From contig NZ_JAYEEQ010000001.1 in assembly GCF_034651555.1 (NCBI RefSeq), forward strand, positions 124,001-188,000: a stretch of 64,000 bases of DNA, read 5' to 3'. A program made the translations under genes and the position numbers. Positions 9,501 to 16,582 of this stretch are shown piece after piece (the stretch's first letter is position 1; each line of letters starts with the position of its first letter). The DNA is from Aurantibrevibacter litoralis (GTDB lineage: Bacteria > Bacteroidota > Bacteroidia > Flavobacteriales > Flavobacteriaceae). The notes under the pieces are model-generated. The model was not told the origin of the DNA, searched no databases, and saw nothing but the letters and a program-made list of their open reading frames with translations.

Positions 9501-9915
9501 AAAAGCTGTCAGAATACGTAAAGGCCAAAGCACCTACTAGCCCACTTCCAAAAACGGCAATGGCTTTACTATTGGTAAGAATGCCTTCATTTGCGATTAG
9601 CTTTTTGGTGAGGTTGGTAAGCGTCCAAAACATAAAAAGGATGGTAAGCGCGCTGGAAACTCCAGAGACGTAATTTACCATGAGCGCCACCTTATCTACA
9701 TCGGGAGCAAACATGGCAAAAAAAGCACCAATCATTTGCAATAAGGGTGCTCCTGGCGGATGGCCTACTTGCAATTTAGCCGAAGTTGCAATGTATTCTC
9801 CCGCATCCCAAAAACTTGTGGTAGGTTCTACCGTAATGCCATAAGTTATAAGGGCTACAAAAAAAACAAACCATCCTAGGATAGTGTTCCATTTCTCAAA
9901 GTTTGTTGCAAACAT
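6589..9915 (-). CDS. DUF2723 multi-pass membrane protein (glycosyltransferase family 117 / TMEM260-like)
   Basis: A 1108-aa polytopic membrane protein. About a dozen hydrophobic segments fill residues 12-640; the C-terminal third is soluble with TPR-like helices (EEEKIDKARDIITIAMENI, GETEKARNLFEKLK). The diagnostic N-terminal motif SFWDAGEYIA (Asp37, Glu40) followed by GHPPGAPL is characteristic of DUF2723. Known family: animal TMEM260 is a protein O-mannosyltransferase, and bacterial members are placed in GT117. Use of a lipid-linked sugar donor for protein O-glycosylation on the periplasmic face is inference. The gene has no operon partner and converges with the thioredoxin-fold gene. Confidence 0.9.
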   Translation of the reverse strand: MFATNFEKWNTILGWFVFFVALITYGITVEPTTSFWDAGEYIATSAKLQVGHPPGAPLLQMIGAFFAMFAPDVDKVALMVNYVSGVSSALTILFMFWTLTNLTKKLIANEGILTNSKAIAVFGSGLVGALAFTYSDSFWFNAVETEVYAMASFIMALLLWMGLKWTDNLEDPRGHKWLVLIFFIIGLTFGIQFMGFLAIPSIGLLFYFKKYKTTTVKNFLLANVLVVAVLMLVYKFSLTYVLKFFGWGEVFFVNQLGLPFNSGTAIIGIIFILSFYLGLRYTRKNNFRTANTIVLCGLFLFLGFSTWFMLPIRANANVVINENDPSDARSLLAYYNREQYPGVDSPVYGTYYSDTFAASGPERDDKPKYEKDEKSRKYIIVNHYKDALPGPNEKHVGILPRMWSEQNAENYMKFFGPLDFKMKQPNEELRQAIVQIKTGYANGEIDEQQYIRFLREFSSYIEVEPPTIWQNVKYMFQFQFGYMFWRYFMWNFVGKQDDLQGRYNKNGNWLSGIDFIDSLRLGSQKNLPSDIKDNKGRNTYFFLPLILGIIGLLFQITKNPKQFWVLFVFFMFTGIAIQFYTNPAIFQPRERDYSLVGAFYIFAIWIGLGVYGLFDEFKKLISPKILAPAVTLLCLLAVPVVMAYQNWDDHDRSNRFTTKSMAKAYLDSTQKDVGSLLFTIGDNDTFPLWYMQEIENYRTDVRIINTSLFATDWYIDQMKTKAYESDPIPSQLTHDLYRYGSRDVIYHQGLTENRWNIQDFMNWVASDKPQTKIKHLIQQQGGDLSGYSESNLDVVYYPTNKIRVPVNKENVLKNGLVKEKDSALIVDYIDIDLPQSALTKNRILMLDILANNDWKRPIYFSGGSFDSAEYIWMKDYLQLEGLVYKLVPIKTTNRSSYEMGRIDSDLMYDIVKNWDWGNSGSSEIYHDPQTRIQGLSYRGNLARLMETLIEEEKIDKARDIITIAMENIPVDYFYYYAFVEPFLDGYYKVGETEKARNLFEKLKTKYQERLSYYAGVPLNEQYEQMGDIIADMEAYQRNIDILIRNKDRELAERETLIFNEFIDKFQHFYKDSLLREDSDWDENPDMLDTIDVDEPTLTIEDSTAIPLQ

Positions 9916-10032
9916 GCCTAATTTATTTGTCCGAAGGGCGAATTTACTAATTATAATAGAAATGGATATAAATATTTCGCAAACCTTTAACTTCGGTCTT
10001 GTATTGATTTTTAATTATTGTAGCTAAAAATG

Positions 10033-10063
10033 TTTGTGCAAACGAAACTTTCTCTTAAATTTG
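10033..10063 (+). promoter_or_regulatory. Bacteroidota-type promoter of tRNA-Gln
   Basis: TTTG at 10033-10036, a 19-bp spacer, then TAAATTTG at 10056-10063: an exact match to TTTG-N19-TANNTTTG. The tRNA begins 18 bp after the -7 box. This is one of the best promoter matches in the window. Confidence 0.8.
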
Positions 10064-10081
10064 CACCCTTGTTAAAACTAC

Positions 10082-10153
10082 TGGTCTATGGTGTAATTGG
10101 CAACACTACTGGTTTTGGTCCAGTCATTCTAGGTTCGAGTCCTAGTAGACCAA
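10082..10153 (+). tRNA. tRNA-Gln (anticodon TTG)
   Basis: The acceptor stem TGGTCTA (10082-10088) pairs perfectly with TAGACCA (10146-10152), and A10153 is the discriminator. The anticodon stem ACTGG/CCAGT (10108-10112 with 10120-10124) frames a seven-base loop with TTG at 10115-10117, which reads glutamine CAA and probably CAG. The T arm holds GGTTCGAGTCC. The 3' CCA is not encoded, since CGA follows, so it must be added after transcription. Confidence 0.96.
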
Positions 10154-10165
10154 CGAAATGTATGT

Positions 10166-10208
10166 AAATCCCGATTTCGAAAGATTTCGGGATTTTGATT
10201 TTTTTTTG
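10166..10208 (+). terminator. Rho-independent terminator of tRNA-Gln
   Basis: AAATCCCGA (10166-10174) pairs with TCGGGATTT (10187-10195) around a 12-nt loop, and a run of nine T follows at 10199-10207. It lies 12 bp after the tRNA and forms part of the sequence duplicated downstream. Confidence 0.82.
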
Positions 10209-10231
10209 AGAAAGCTAGGACGAGAAGTTTA

Positions 10232-10251
10232 CCCTGAGCAAGGTCGAAGGG
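10232..10251. repeat. REP-like palindromic element
   Basis: CCCTGAGCAAGGTCGAAGGG has CCCT/AGGG ends and closely resembles the widespread CCCTTCGACxxGCTCAGGG repetitive extragenic unit when read on the reverse strand. A degenerate relative is at 15571-15590. Confidence 0.55.
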
Positions 10252-10810
10252 AGTCCCAGTAGACCAACGAAATGTACGTAAATCCCGATTTCGAAAGATT
10301 TCGGGATTTTGATGTGTAGGAAGGACAAGAAAGCGATGGTTTTATAGTCTTTATTTTGAGTGAAATACGTTTTAAACGGTTCTAGAAAGGGCTGCTGTTT
10401 CTTTACCCCTGCGGTTCCGCGCATCGGACCAGCTCCCTTTTAAAAAGCGAAGAACATTTTGTTTTCTTCTATCGCATCGTAATAGTGTATCGCTTCAAAA
10501 AAGATTGCGGTTATGGTCTCTTCTTTTACCTATAGTGTTCGTAGAATGATTCAAATCTAAAAATCTTCACACCTTAGGTAAGTCCTTCAAATTATTTAAA
10601 AGTATTGAATAAAATAAAGCACAAGTGCACCCTATTGTAGTGCTGTCTTTATACGTTAGTATACGATAGCTACTATGGCTTTTACTACAAGTTTTAAAGA
10701 CAACTGAAGCGATTGCGGAAATATCTTTGTGAAACAGGATCGCGCCAAACATCAATATTATTCTTACTTTCAGGTTTTTAAATAGTTTTTTATTGTCTCA
10801 TAAAAAGTTA

Positions 10811-10818
10811 TATATTTG
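10811..10818 (+). promoter_or_regulatory. -7 box (TATATTTG) of the rimP-nusA-infB operon
   Basis: It matches TANNTTTG. A TTG at 10793-10795 lies 15 bp upstream, which is shorter than the usual spacer. It implies a leader of roughly 60 nt before rimP, containing the hairpin at 10849-10865. Confidence 0.55.
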
Positions 10819-10848
10819 CAGTGCTGAAAGAATATAACGTATTCATGA

Positions 10849-10869
10849 GGGGACAATTAGTCCCCTTTT
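10849..10869 (+). promoter_or_regulatory. Leader hairpin with T-run (possible attenuator) upstream of rimP
   Basis: GGGGAC (10849-10854) pairs with GTCCCC (10860-10865) around AATTA and is followed directly by TTTT. It sits between the promoter and the rimP start, so it would form in the mRNA leader. It looks like a short intrinsic terminator and could attenuate the operon; this is inference. Confidence 0.5.
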
Positions 10870-10884
10870 CTATTACTGAAATTT

Positions 10885-11346
10885 ATGTTGAAGGAAAAAG
10901 TTGAGGCACTTTTAGAAAAAGCACTAGCGGAAAATCCGGCACTCTTTTTAATTGATTTTTCAATTTCACCGGACAATAAAATAACCATTGTTATAGATGG
11001 AGATCAAGGTGTAGTGGTGCAAGATTGTATGAATGTAAGCAGAGCCATAGAACACAATCTAGATAGGGAAGAAGAGGACTTTGCCTTAGAAGTGGCTTCG
11101 GCAGGTGCTACGGCTCCTTTATTGCTTGCACGGCAATACCGTAAAAACATAGGACGAGAATTAGAAGTAAGAACCAGAGAAACAAAAATAGAAGGCACCC
11201 TTATAAAGGCCACGGAAGATGATATTACCTTGGAATGGAAAGCCAGAGAGCCCAAACCCTTAGGAAAGGGTAAAGTAACAGTACAGAAAAAACAAGAAAT
11301 TGCGATTTCAGATATTAAAGAAGCAAGAGTGGTATTAAAATTTTAA
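10885..11346 (+). CDS. rimP: Ribosome maturation factor RimP
   Basis: Assists assembly of the 30S subunit in the cytosol. The 153 aa fit the family. The N-terminal alpha-beta domain includes FLIDFSISPDNKITIVIDGD and VVVQDCMNVSRAIEHNLDRE, followed by YRKNIGRELEVRTRE and a C-terminal SH3-like barrel. It is the first gene of the conserved rimP-nusA-infB cluster, 12 bp before nusA. Its start at 10885 follows a leader carrying a hairpin and T-run. Confidence 0.95.
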   Translation: MLKEKVEALLEKALAENPALFLIDFSISPDNKITIVIDGDQGVVVQDCMNVSRAIEHNLDREEEDFALEVASAGATAPLLLARQYRKNIGRELEVRTRETKIEGTLIKATEDDITLEWKAREPKPLGKGKVTVQKKQEIAISDIKEARVVLKF

Positions 11347-11358
11347 TTGTAAATAAAA

Positions 11359-12591
11359 ATGGAAAACATTGCGCTGATAGAATCTTTCTCCGAATTTAAG
11401 GATGACAAATTCATAGACAGGGTAACTTTAATGGCTATTTTAGAAGATGTTTTTAGGAATGCGCTAAAAAAGAAATTTGGTTCGGACGACAATTTTGACA
11501 TCATCATAAATCCCGACAAAGGAGATTTGGAAATATGGCGAAATAGGGTAGTAGTAGAAGACGGAGAGGTCGAAGATCCTAATGAGGAAATTTCGCTTTC
11601 CGAAGCCCGTAAAATTGAACCCGATTTTGAAGTAGGGGAAGACGTATCTGAGGAAGTTAAATTGATACAACTCGGAAGAAGAGCTATTTTAGCTTTGAGG
11701 CAAAATTTGATATCTAAGATTCATGAGCACGACAACACCACTATTTACAAACAATTTAAGGATTTAGAAGGAGAAATTTATACAGCCGAAGTACATCATA
11801 TACGTCATAAAGCTATTATTTTATTAGATGATGAGGGTAACGAAATTATACTACCCAAAGAAAAACAGATTCCTTCCGATTTTTTCCGGAAAGGAGATAA
11901 TGTAAGAGGTATTATTGAAAGCGTGGAACTAAAGGGCAATAAACCCATGATCATTATGTCGCGCAGTTCGCCCAAATTTTTAGAGCAATTGTTTTTTCAG
12001 GAAATTCCGGAGGTTTTTGACGGTCTAATTACGATTAAAAAAGTAGTCCGAATTCCCGGTGAAAAGGCCAAAGTGGCGGTAGATTCGTATGATGATCGCA
12101 TCGATCCCGTAGGGGCATGTGTAGGAATGAAAGGTTCCAGGATACATGGCATTGTACGAGAATTAGGTAATGAAAATATCGATGTTATCAACTGGACCAA
12201 CAATCCGCAGCTTTTGGTTACAAGGGCATTAAGTCCGGCACGTGTATCCTCTGTGAAATTAAACGACACCAAAATGACCGCACAGGTCTATTTACGACCC
12301 GAGGAAGTTTCCAAGGCTATCGGTAGAGGAGGGCATAACATCCGGTTGGCAGGTCAGTTAACCGGTTATGAGATTGATGTGTTCCGCGAGGGAGTGGAAG
12401 AAGATGTAGAAATTACGGAGTTCTCAGATGAAATCGACGGGTGGATTATTGACGAATTTAAAAAAGTTGGTCTAGATACGGCAAGAAGCATTCTAGAGCA
12501 CGACCTCGACGATCTTATCAAAAGAACAGATTTGGAAGAGGAGACTATTTTAGAAGTTGTACGTATCCTAAAGGAAGAATTAGAAGATTAA
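11359..12591 (+). CDS. nusA: Transcription termination/antitermination factor NusA
   Basis: An RNA polymerase-binding elongation factor. The 410 aa comprise an N-terminal NusA domain (ALIESFSEFKDDKFIDRVTL), an S1 domain (about 130-200), then KH1 and KH2: VGACVGMKGSRIHGIVRELG is the KH GxxG core and IGRGGHNIRLAGQLTGYEID the second. The C terminus ends with one short acidic helical segment rather than the two acidic repeats of enterobacterial NusA, as is usual in this phylum. It lies between rimP and infB. Confidence 0.97.
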   Translation: MENIALIESFSEFKDDKFIDRVTLMAILEDVFRNALKKKFGSDDNFDIIINPDKGDLEIWRNRVVVEDGEVEDPNEEISLSEARKIEPDFEVGEDVSEEVKLIQLGRRAILALRQNLISKIHEHDNTTIYKQFKDLEGEIYTAEVHHIRHKAIILLDDEGNEIILPKEKQIPSDFFRKGDNVRGIIESVELKGNKPMIIMSRSSPKFLEQLFFQEIPEVFDGLITIKKVVRIPGEKAKVAVDSYDDRIDPVGACVGMKGSRIHGIVRELGNENIDVINWTNNPQLLVTRALSPARVSSVKLNDTKMTAQVYLRPEEVSKAIGRGGHNIRLAGQLTGYEIDVFREGVEEDVEITEFSDEIDGWIIDEFKKVGLDTARSILEHDLDDLIKRTDLEEETILEVVRILKEELED

Positions 12592-12634
12592 GCTATATAT
12601 TAGCAGCGAATTATTACGAACAGGAATATCATTT

Positions 12635-15388
12635 ATGGCAGATAATGCAACAATAAGGCTTAATAAAGTTCTAACAGAACTCAATATTTCTTTGGATAGG
12701 GCGGTGGATTTTCTCACCTCCAAAGGGCACGACATAGAGGCGCGACCCACCACTAAAATATCCGGTGAAATTCATCAGGTTCTAATAGATGAGTTCCAAA
12801 CGGACATGAGCAAGAAAGTTGCATCTATTGAAGTTGGTGAAGAGAAGCGTAAGGAAAAAGAAGCCATACGATTACAGTTAGAGCAGGAGCAAGAGGAGAA
12901 ACGAATACTACGTGAAAAAAGAGCGGCCTCGGAACAAATTATAAGAGCTCGAAGCGAACTAACGGGTCCCAAAACGGTGGGTAAAATAGACCTTGGAGGC
13001 ACCAAAAAGGAAACAGCACCGATTAAGGCTAAGGAAGAAAAAGAACCTGTTGCGGAGCAGGAAAATCCTGTTTCTGAAGAAAAAGTAATCCCCGAAGTAC
13101 CTGTAAACGAGAAAGAACAAGAAATAGAACCGGCTGAAGAGACTAAGGTAGAAAAGCAAGAAATAGAGGCTACGCCCAACCCGGATGAAAAGACAGTTGA
13201 AACGGGTGACGCAATCGCGACACAATATCAGAAATTAACAGGGCCAAAAATCACTGGCGATAAAATAGACCTGTCCCAATTTCAAAAAGCGAAGAAAAAG
13301 AAGGAAGCACCCAAGGAAAATGAAAGAAGTGCGGCCGATAAGAAAAAAAGGCGTAAACGAATTATTACACCCAACACTCCCGGCACAGATACCACACAGC
13401 GCAAAGATATAAGAGGAAAAGGCATTGGGGATAAGCGACCTGCTCCCGGTCAACGTTTTGTGCCAACAGCCAAAGCCGAACCGTCCGAAGAGGATGTACA
13501 AAAGCAGGTAAGGGAAACCCTTGAAAAATTGCAGGGCAAAACAAAAAAGGGCAAAGGTGCCAAATATAGAAGAGATAAAAGGGATTTTCACAGGCAACAA
13601 TCAGAGAAAGATTTAGAACAACAAGAACTAGAGAGTAAAATCCTTAAAGTAACGGAATTTGTCTCTGCCAGTGAACTTGCCACCATGATGAATATACCGA
13701 CTACCAACATTATTTCGGCCTGTATGTCTTTGGGGATTATGGTGACTATGAACCAGCGGTTAGATGCCGAAACATTATCGATAGTAGCAGAAGAATTTGG
13801 GTACGAAGTAGAGTTTATCACCGCAGATTTAAAAGAGGCTATTATTGAAACGGAAGATGCGCCCGAAGACCTTAAAACTAGAGCTCCCATTGTTACGGTG
13901 ATGGGGCATGTAGATCACGGGAAAACGTCTTTGTTAGATTTTATTCGCCAAGAAAATGTCATTGCCGGCGAAAGTGGCGGTATTACACAGCACATAGGGG
14001 CATACGGTGTATCTCTAGAAAATGGTCAGAAAATAGCATTTTTAGATACCCCTGGGCATGAGGCTTTTACAGCGATGCGGGCTCGCGGTGCTCAGGTTAC
14101 CGATATCGCCATTATTGTAGTGGCTGCCGATGACGCTATAATGCCGCAAACCAAAGAAGCTATTAGTCACGCCCAAGCGGCCGGAGTTCCTATTGTTTTT
14201 GCAATCAATAAAATTGATAAGCCAACGGCTAATCCCGATAAAATTAAAGAGGGCTTAGCACAAATGAACTTGTTGGTCGAAGATTGGGGAGGTAAAATTC
14301 AATCTCATGATATTTCAGCCAAGACAGGGCAAGGCGTAAAGGAACTTTTGGAAAAAGTGTTGTTAGAAGCGGAGTTGTTAGAGCTAAAAGCCAATCCAGA
14401 TAAATTAGCCTCCGGTACGGTAGTAGAAGCCTTTTTAGATAAAGGAAGAGGCTATGTGTCTACTATTTTGGTTCAGAACGGAACATTAAAAATTGGGGAT
14501 TATGTGCTTGCAGGTACTTGTAGTGGAAAGGTAAAAGCGATGCACGATGAACGGGGCAAATCTGTTAAAGAAGCAGGTCCGTCAAGTCCTATTTCTATCC
14601 TCGGACTCGATGGAGCTCCACAGGCTGGCGATAAGTTTAATGTATTAGAAGACGAAAGGGAAGCGCGGCAAATTGCCACCAAAAGATCTCAATTATTAAG
14701 AGAACAATCGGTAAGAACCCAACGGCATATTACCTTAGATGAAATTGGACGACGAATTGCATTGGGCGATTTCAAAGAATTAAACATTATTTTGAAAGGC
14801 GATGTAGACGGCTCGGTAGAAGCTTTAACCGATTCTTTCCAAAAACTATCTACGCCGGAAATTCAGGTCAATATTATTCATAAGGCAGTAGGAGCCATCA
14901 CAGAATCGGATGTATTGTTGGCTTCTGCGTCCGATGCGGTTATCATAGGGTTTAATGTAAGACCTATGGGGAACGCAAAAAGTTTGGCAGAAAATGAAGA
15001 AATAGATATTCGAATGTATTCTATCATTTATGATGCAATTAATGACCTAAAAGATGCCATGGAAGGCATGTTGTCTCCGGTAATGAAGGAAGAAATTTCG
15101 GGTACTGCAGAGATTCGTGAAACCTTCAAAATATCGAAGGTTGGCACTATTGCGGGCTGTATGGTACTAAGTGGTAAAATATTTAGAAATTCCAGTATAC
15201 GCCTAATCCGCGATGGGGTAGTAATTTACACCGGAGAACTTGCTTCGCTAAAACGATTTAAGGACGATGTAAAGGAGGTCGCAAAAGGATACGATTGCGG
15301 TATACAAATAAAGAACTACAACGAGATTACAGAGGGCGATATTGTAGAAGCTTTCCAAGAAGTGGCAGTTAAGAAAAAGTTGAAATAG
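12635..15388 (+). CDS. infB: Translation initiation factor IF-2
   Basis: A GTPase that delivers initiator tRNA to the 30S subunit. 917 aa. The first ~400 residues are a charged linker rich in Lys and Glu, after an IF2_N-like start (IRLNKVLTELNISLDRAVDF). The G domain shows GHVDHGKTSLLD (G1), DTPGHEAFTAMRARG (G3) and NKIDKP (G4). Domains II-IV follow, with GDVDGSVEALTDSFQKL and the C-terminal initiator-tRNA-binding barrel (VGTIAGCMVLSGKIFRNSSI). It is the last gene of the operon; a strong hairpin follows at 15433. Confidence 0.97.
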   Translation: MADNATIRLNKVLTELNISLDRAVDFLTSKGHDIEARPTTKISGEIHQVLIDEFQTDMSKKVASIEVGEEKRKEKEAIRLQLEQEQEEKRILREKRAASEQIIRARSELTGPKTVGKIDLGGTKKETAPIKAKEEKEPVAEQENPVSEEKVIPEVPVNEKEQEIEPAEETKVEKQEIEATPNPDEKTVETGDAIATQYQKLTGPKITGDKIDLSQFQKAKKKKEAPKENERSAADKKKRRKRIITPNTPGTDTTQRKDIRGKGIGDKRPAPGQRFVPTAKAEPSEEDVQKQVRETLEKLQGKTKKGKGAKYRRDKRDFHRQQSEKDLEQQELESKILKVTEFVSASELATMMNIPTTNIISACMSLGIMVTMNQRLDAETLSIVAEEFGYEVEFITADLKEAIIETEDAPEDLKTRAPIVTVMGHVDHGKTSLLDFIRQENVIAGESGGITQHIGAYGVSLENGQKIAFLDTPGHEAFTAMRARGAQVTDIAIIVVAADDAIMPQTKEAISHAQAAGVPIVFAINKIDKPTANPDKIKEGLAQMNLLVEDWGGKIQSHDISAKTGQGVKELLEKVLLEAELLELKANPDKLASGTVVEAFLDKGRGYVSTILVQNGTLKIGDYVLAGTCSGKVKAMHDERGKSVKEAGPSSPISILGLDGAPQAGDKFNVLEDEREARQIATKRSQLLREQSVRTQRHITLDEIGRRIALGDFKELNIILKGDVDGSVEALTDSFQKLSTPEIQVNIIHKAVGAITESDVLLASASDAVIIGFNVRPMGNAKSLAENEEIDIRMYSIIYDAINDLKDAMEGMLSPVMKEEISGTAEIRETFKISKVGTIAGCMVLSGKIFRNSSIRLIRDGVVIYTGELASLKRFKDDVKEVAKGYDCGIQIKNYNEITEGDIVEAFQEVAVKKKLK

Positions 15389-15432
15389 GCACCTGTTGTT
15401 CATATTGACTTGAATTCTTCAATCTAAAGATT

Positions 15433-15455
15433 CCCCGACCCTTGGGTCGGGGTTT
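15433..15455 (+). terminator. Terminator after infB
   Basis: CCCCGACCC (15433-15441) pairs with GGGTCGGGG (15444-15452), then TTT. The very stable GC stem 45 bp after the infB stop probably ends the rimP-nusA-infB transcript, although the T-run is short. Confidence 0.7.
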
Positions 15456-15791
15456 CCTATTTGTCGCTCCTTTGGAGAGGTCGAAACTGCCTTTTTACAG
15501 TTCCGGGTGATGTAAAATACAAAATTTCGGTTTTTGGCCCAAAGACCAAAATGAAACTGGCGAAACCCGTACTGAGCGCAGTAGAAGTATACCCCTATGG
15601 CTTGCCTTGGGGATAGTTAGTTTCAAGAGTTTTTTTCTTTTTTTCTTTGGCCTTTAGGGTACATCGAAGAAATCATCATTACTTCCTGCAGGATCGAGGC
15701 AACTAATGAAAATTTTAGTGTCAAATAAGCACTAAATAATCAAAATGCAGAACGGGTGAAATAAGTATATTTTGTCAACCGGGTATAAACC
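15456..15791. other. Intergenic region with a degenerate REP-like unit
   Basis: Between the infB terminator and the terminator of the SPOR gene. ACTGAGCGCAGTAGAAGTAT at 15571-15590 resembles the REP-like unit at 10232-10251 (shared core TGAGC..AGT/GTCGAAG). No coding potential is evident. Confidence 0.4.
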
Positions 15792-15818
15792 AAAAAACGA
15801 CCTAGGAGGTCGTTTTTT
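15792..15818. terminator. Bidirectional terminator overlapping the 3' end of the SPOR gene
   Basis: AAAAAACGACCT (15792-15803) and AGGTCGTTTTTT (15807-15818) form a 12-bp perfect stem with a 3-nt loop, with T-runs on both strands. The stop codon of the SPOR gene (TAG, 15802-15804) lies inside the hairpin. Confidence 0.8.
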
Positions 15819-16173
15819 CGGGTTTTAAAAGCATGGCTTGCGGATATTTTTTTCGGACTTCCATCAATTTCCGTTCTGCCTCAAGTTTGGTTTTAAATTG
15901 ACCCAAACGAACTCGATAACTGGGCGATTCAAAATCAATTTTAGAATACCATCCCGGAAAGTCTCCATCTACTTGCATTTTAAGTTTCTGAGCGGCATCG
16001 AAAGATCCGAACCCAACTTGGATACGATAAAAGCTGACGTCTGCTACACTTCGTTTATAAATAGCTAATAACGTTTCGATTCTCGGATCTTGTTCTAGCT
16101 TAATTTGGCCCTCTTGCGCCATAGTGAAAGACGTTATGGTTAGTAGTATAATACTATAAATTGTTTTTTTCAT
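15802..16173 (-). CDS. Small secreted SPOR-domain protein
   Basis: A 123-aa protein with an N-terminal signal peptide (MKKTIYSIILLTITSFTMAQ) and a SPOR-type fold in the remainder (FYRIQVGFGSFDAAQKLKMQ and YRVRLGQFKTKLEAERKLME, the two repeats of the RNP-like fold). SPOR domains bind peptidoglycan denuded of stem peptides at division sites, so a periplasmic envelope role is likely. It has its own transcription unit, divergent from the respiratory operon. Confidence 0.85.
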   Translation of the reverse strand: MKKTIYSIILLTITSFTMAQEGQIKLEQDPRIETLLAIYKRSVADVSFYRIQVGFGSFDAAQKLKMQVDGDFPGWYSKIDFESPSYRVRLGQFKTKLEAERKLMEVRKKYPQAMLLKPEKTTS

Positions 16174-16582
16174 GTGTTTCTATTTATTTTTTAAATCGGT
16201 AACATGTAACTGGCCAATACTCATTTTCTTTTGTATTATACTTTTTAGCATGGCTCGCTTCATCTTTATATACAGTGAAAGTCATTGATATGGTTTTATT
16301 TATAATCAGTGATTTATCTATTTTTTGCAACTGCTATTACCGATTTTATCCCCTCTAATTTAAGCAAAACCAGTAGACCAACAAAGGTAAATTTTTATGG
16401 AATAAAGCACTTCTCTTGCTAGTTATTTAGAATAATTATAAATTATAAATTATAGATACCTTAACATTTCCCAAATAAAGTCTATGTCGTATTTTTGCGC
16501 CTAATCCGCATAACGATAAAAACTGTTTTGTTTGTGAAAACAGTAACAATCGTGCCAAGATTTCGACAGCAATATTTTAAAT
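16174..16582. other. Intergenic region upstream of the alternative complex III operon
   Basis: 409 bp holding promoters for the SPOR gene (minus) and the respiratory operon (plus). At 16372-16385 the sequence AGTAGACCAACAAA repeats the tRNA-Gln 3' end plus its first downstream bases with one change. A 5' leader hairpin of the act transcript lies at 16522-16544 (ACTGTTTT with AAAACAGT). I see no gene. Confidence 0.5.
16490..16497 (+). promoter_or_regulatory. -7 box (TATTTTTG) of the act-cox operon
   Basis: It matches TANNTTTG, about 85 bp upstream of actA, without a good -33 box. It implies a leader of about 80 nt that contains the hairpin at 16522-16544. Regulation by an activator would fit the missing -33 box, but this is inference. 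Confidence 0.5.

Larger units (their letters stand above)
10137..10313 (+). repeat. Direct repeat of the tRNA-Gln 3' end plus terminator stem
   Basis: Bases 10137-10199 (T arm, acceptor 3' strand and terminator hairpin) recur at 10251-10313 with two differences in 63 positions, offset by 114 bp. The 51 bp in between include a REP-like palindrome (10232-10251) that abuts the second copy. The second copy keeps its hairpin (10280-10288 with 10301-10309) but not the T-run. This could be a tandem duplication or the scar of an element that used the tRNA end as attachment site. Confidence 0.9.
10314..10884. other. Intergenic region between tRNA-Gln tail copy and rimP
   Basis: 571 bp without a supportable gene. 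Two minus-strand ORFs of 62-69 codons have no recognisable family, no export signal and poor codon character. The last 75 bp hold the rimP promoter and leader. A TANNTTTG match at 10722-10729 (TATCTTTG) has no -33 partner and no gene directly after it. The rest shows nothing I can name. Confidence 0.4.

Noticed and set aside
10215..10424. 69-codon minus-strand ORF over the tRNA tail copy
   Set aside because: Lies across the duplicated terminator and the REP-like unit; no protein features.
10567..10755. 62-codon minus-strand ORF before rimP
   Set aside because: No recognisable domain, signal or conserved context; kept as non-coding.
12775..13600. Long minus-strand ORFs within infB
   Set aside because: Low-complexity shadows of the Lys/Glu-rich IF-2 linker.
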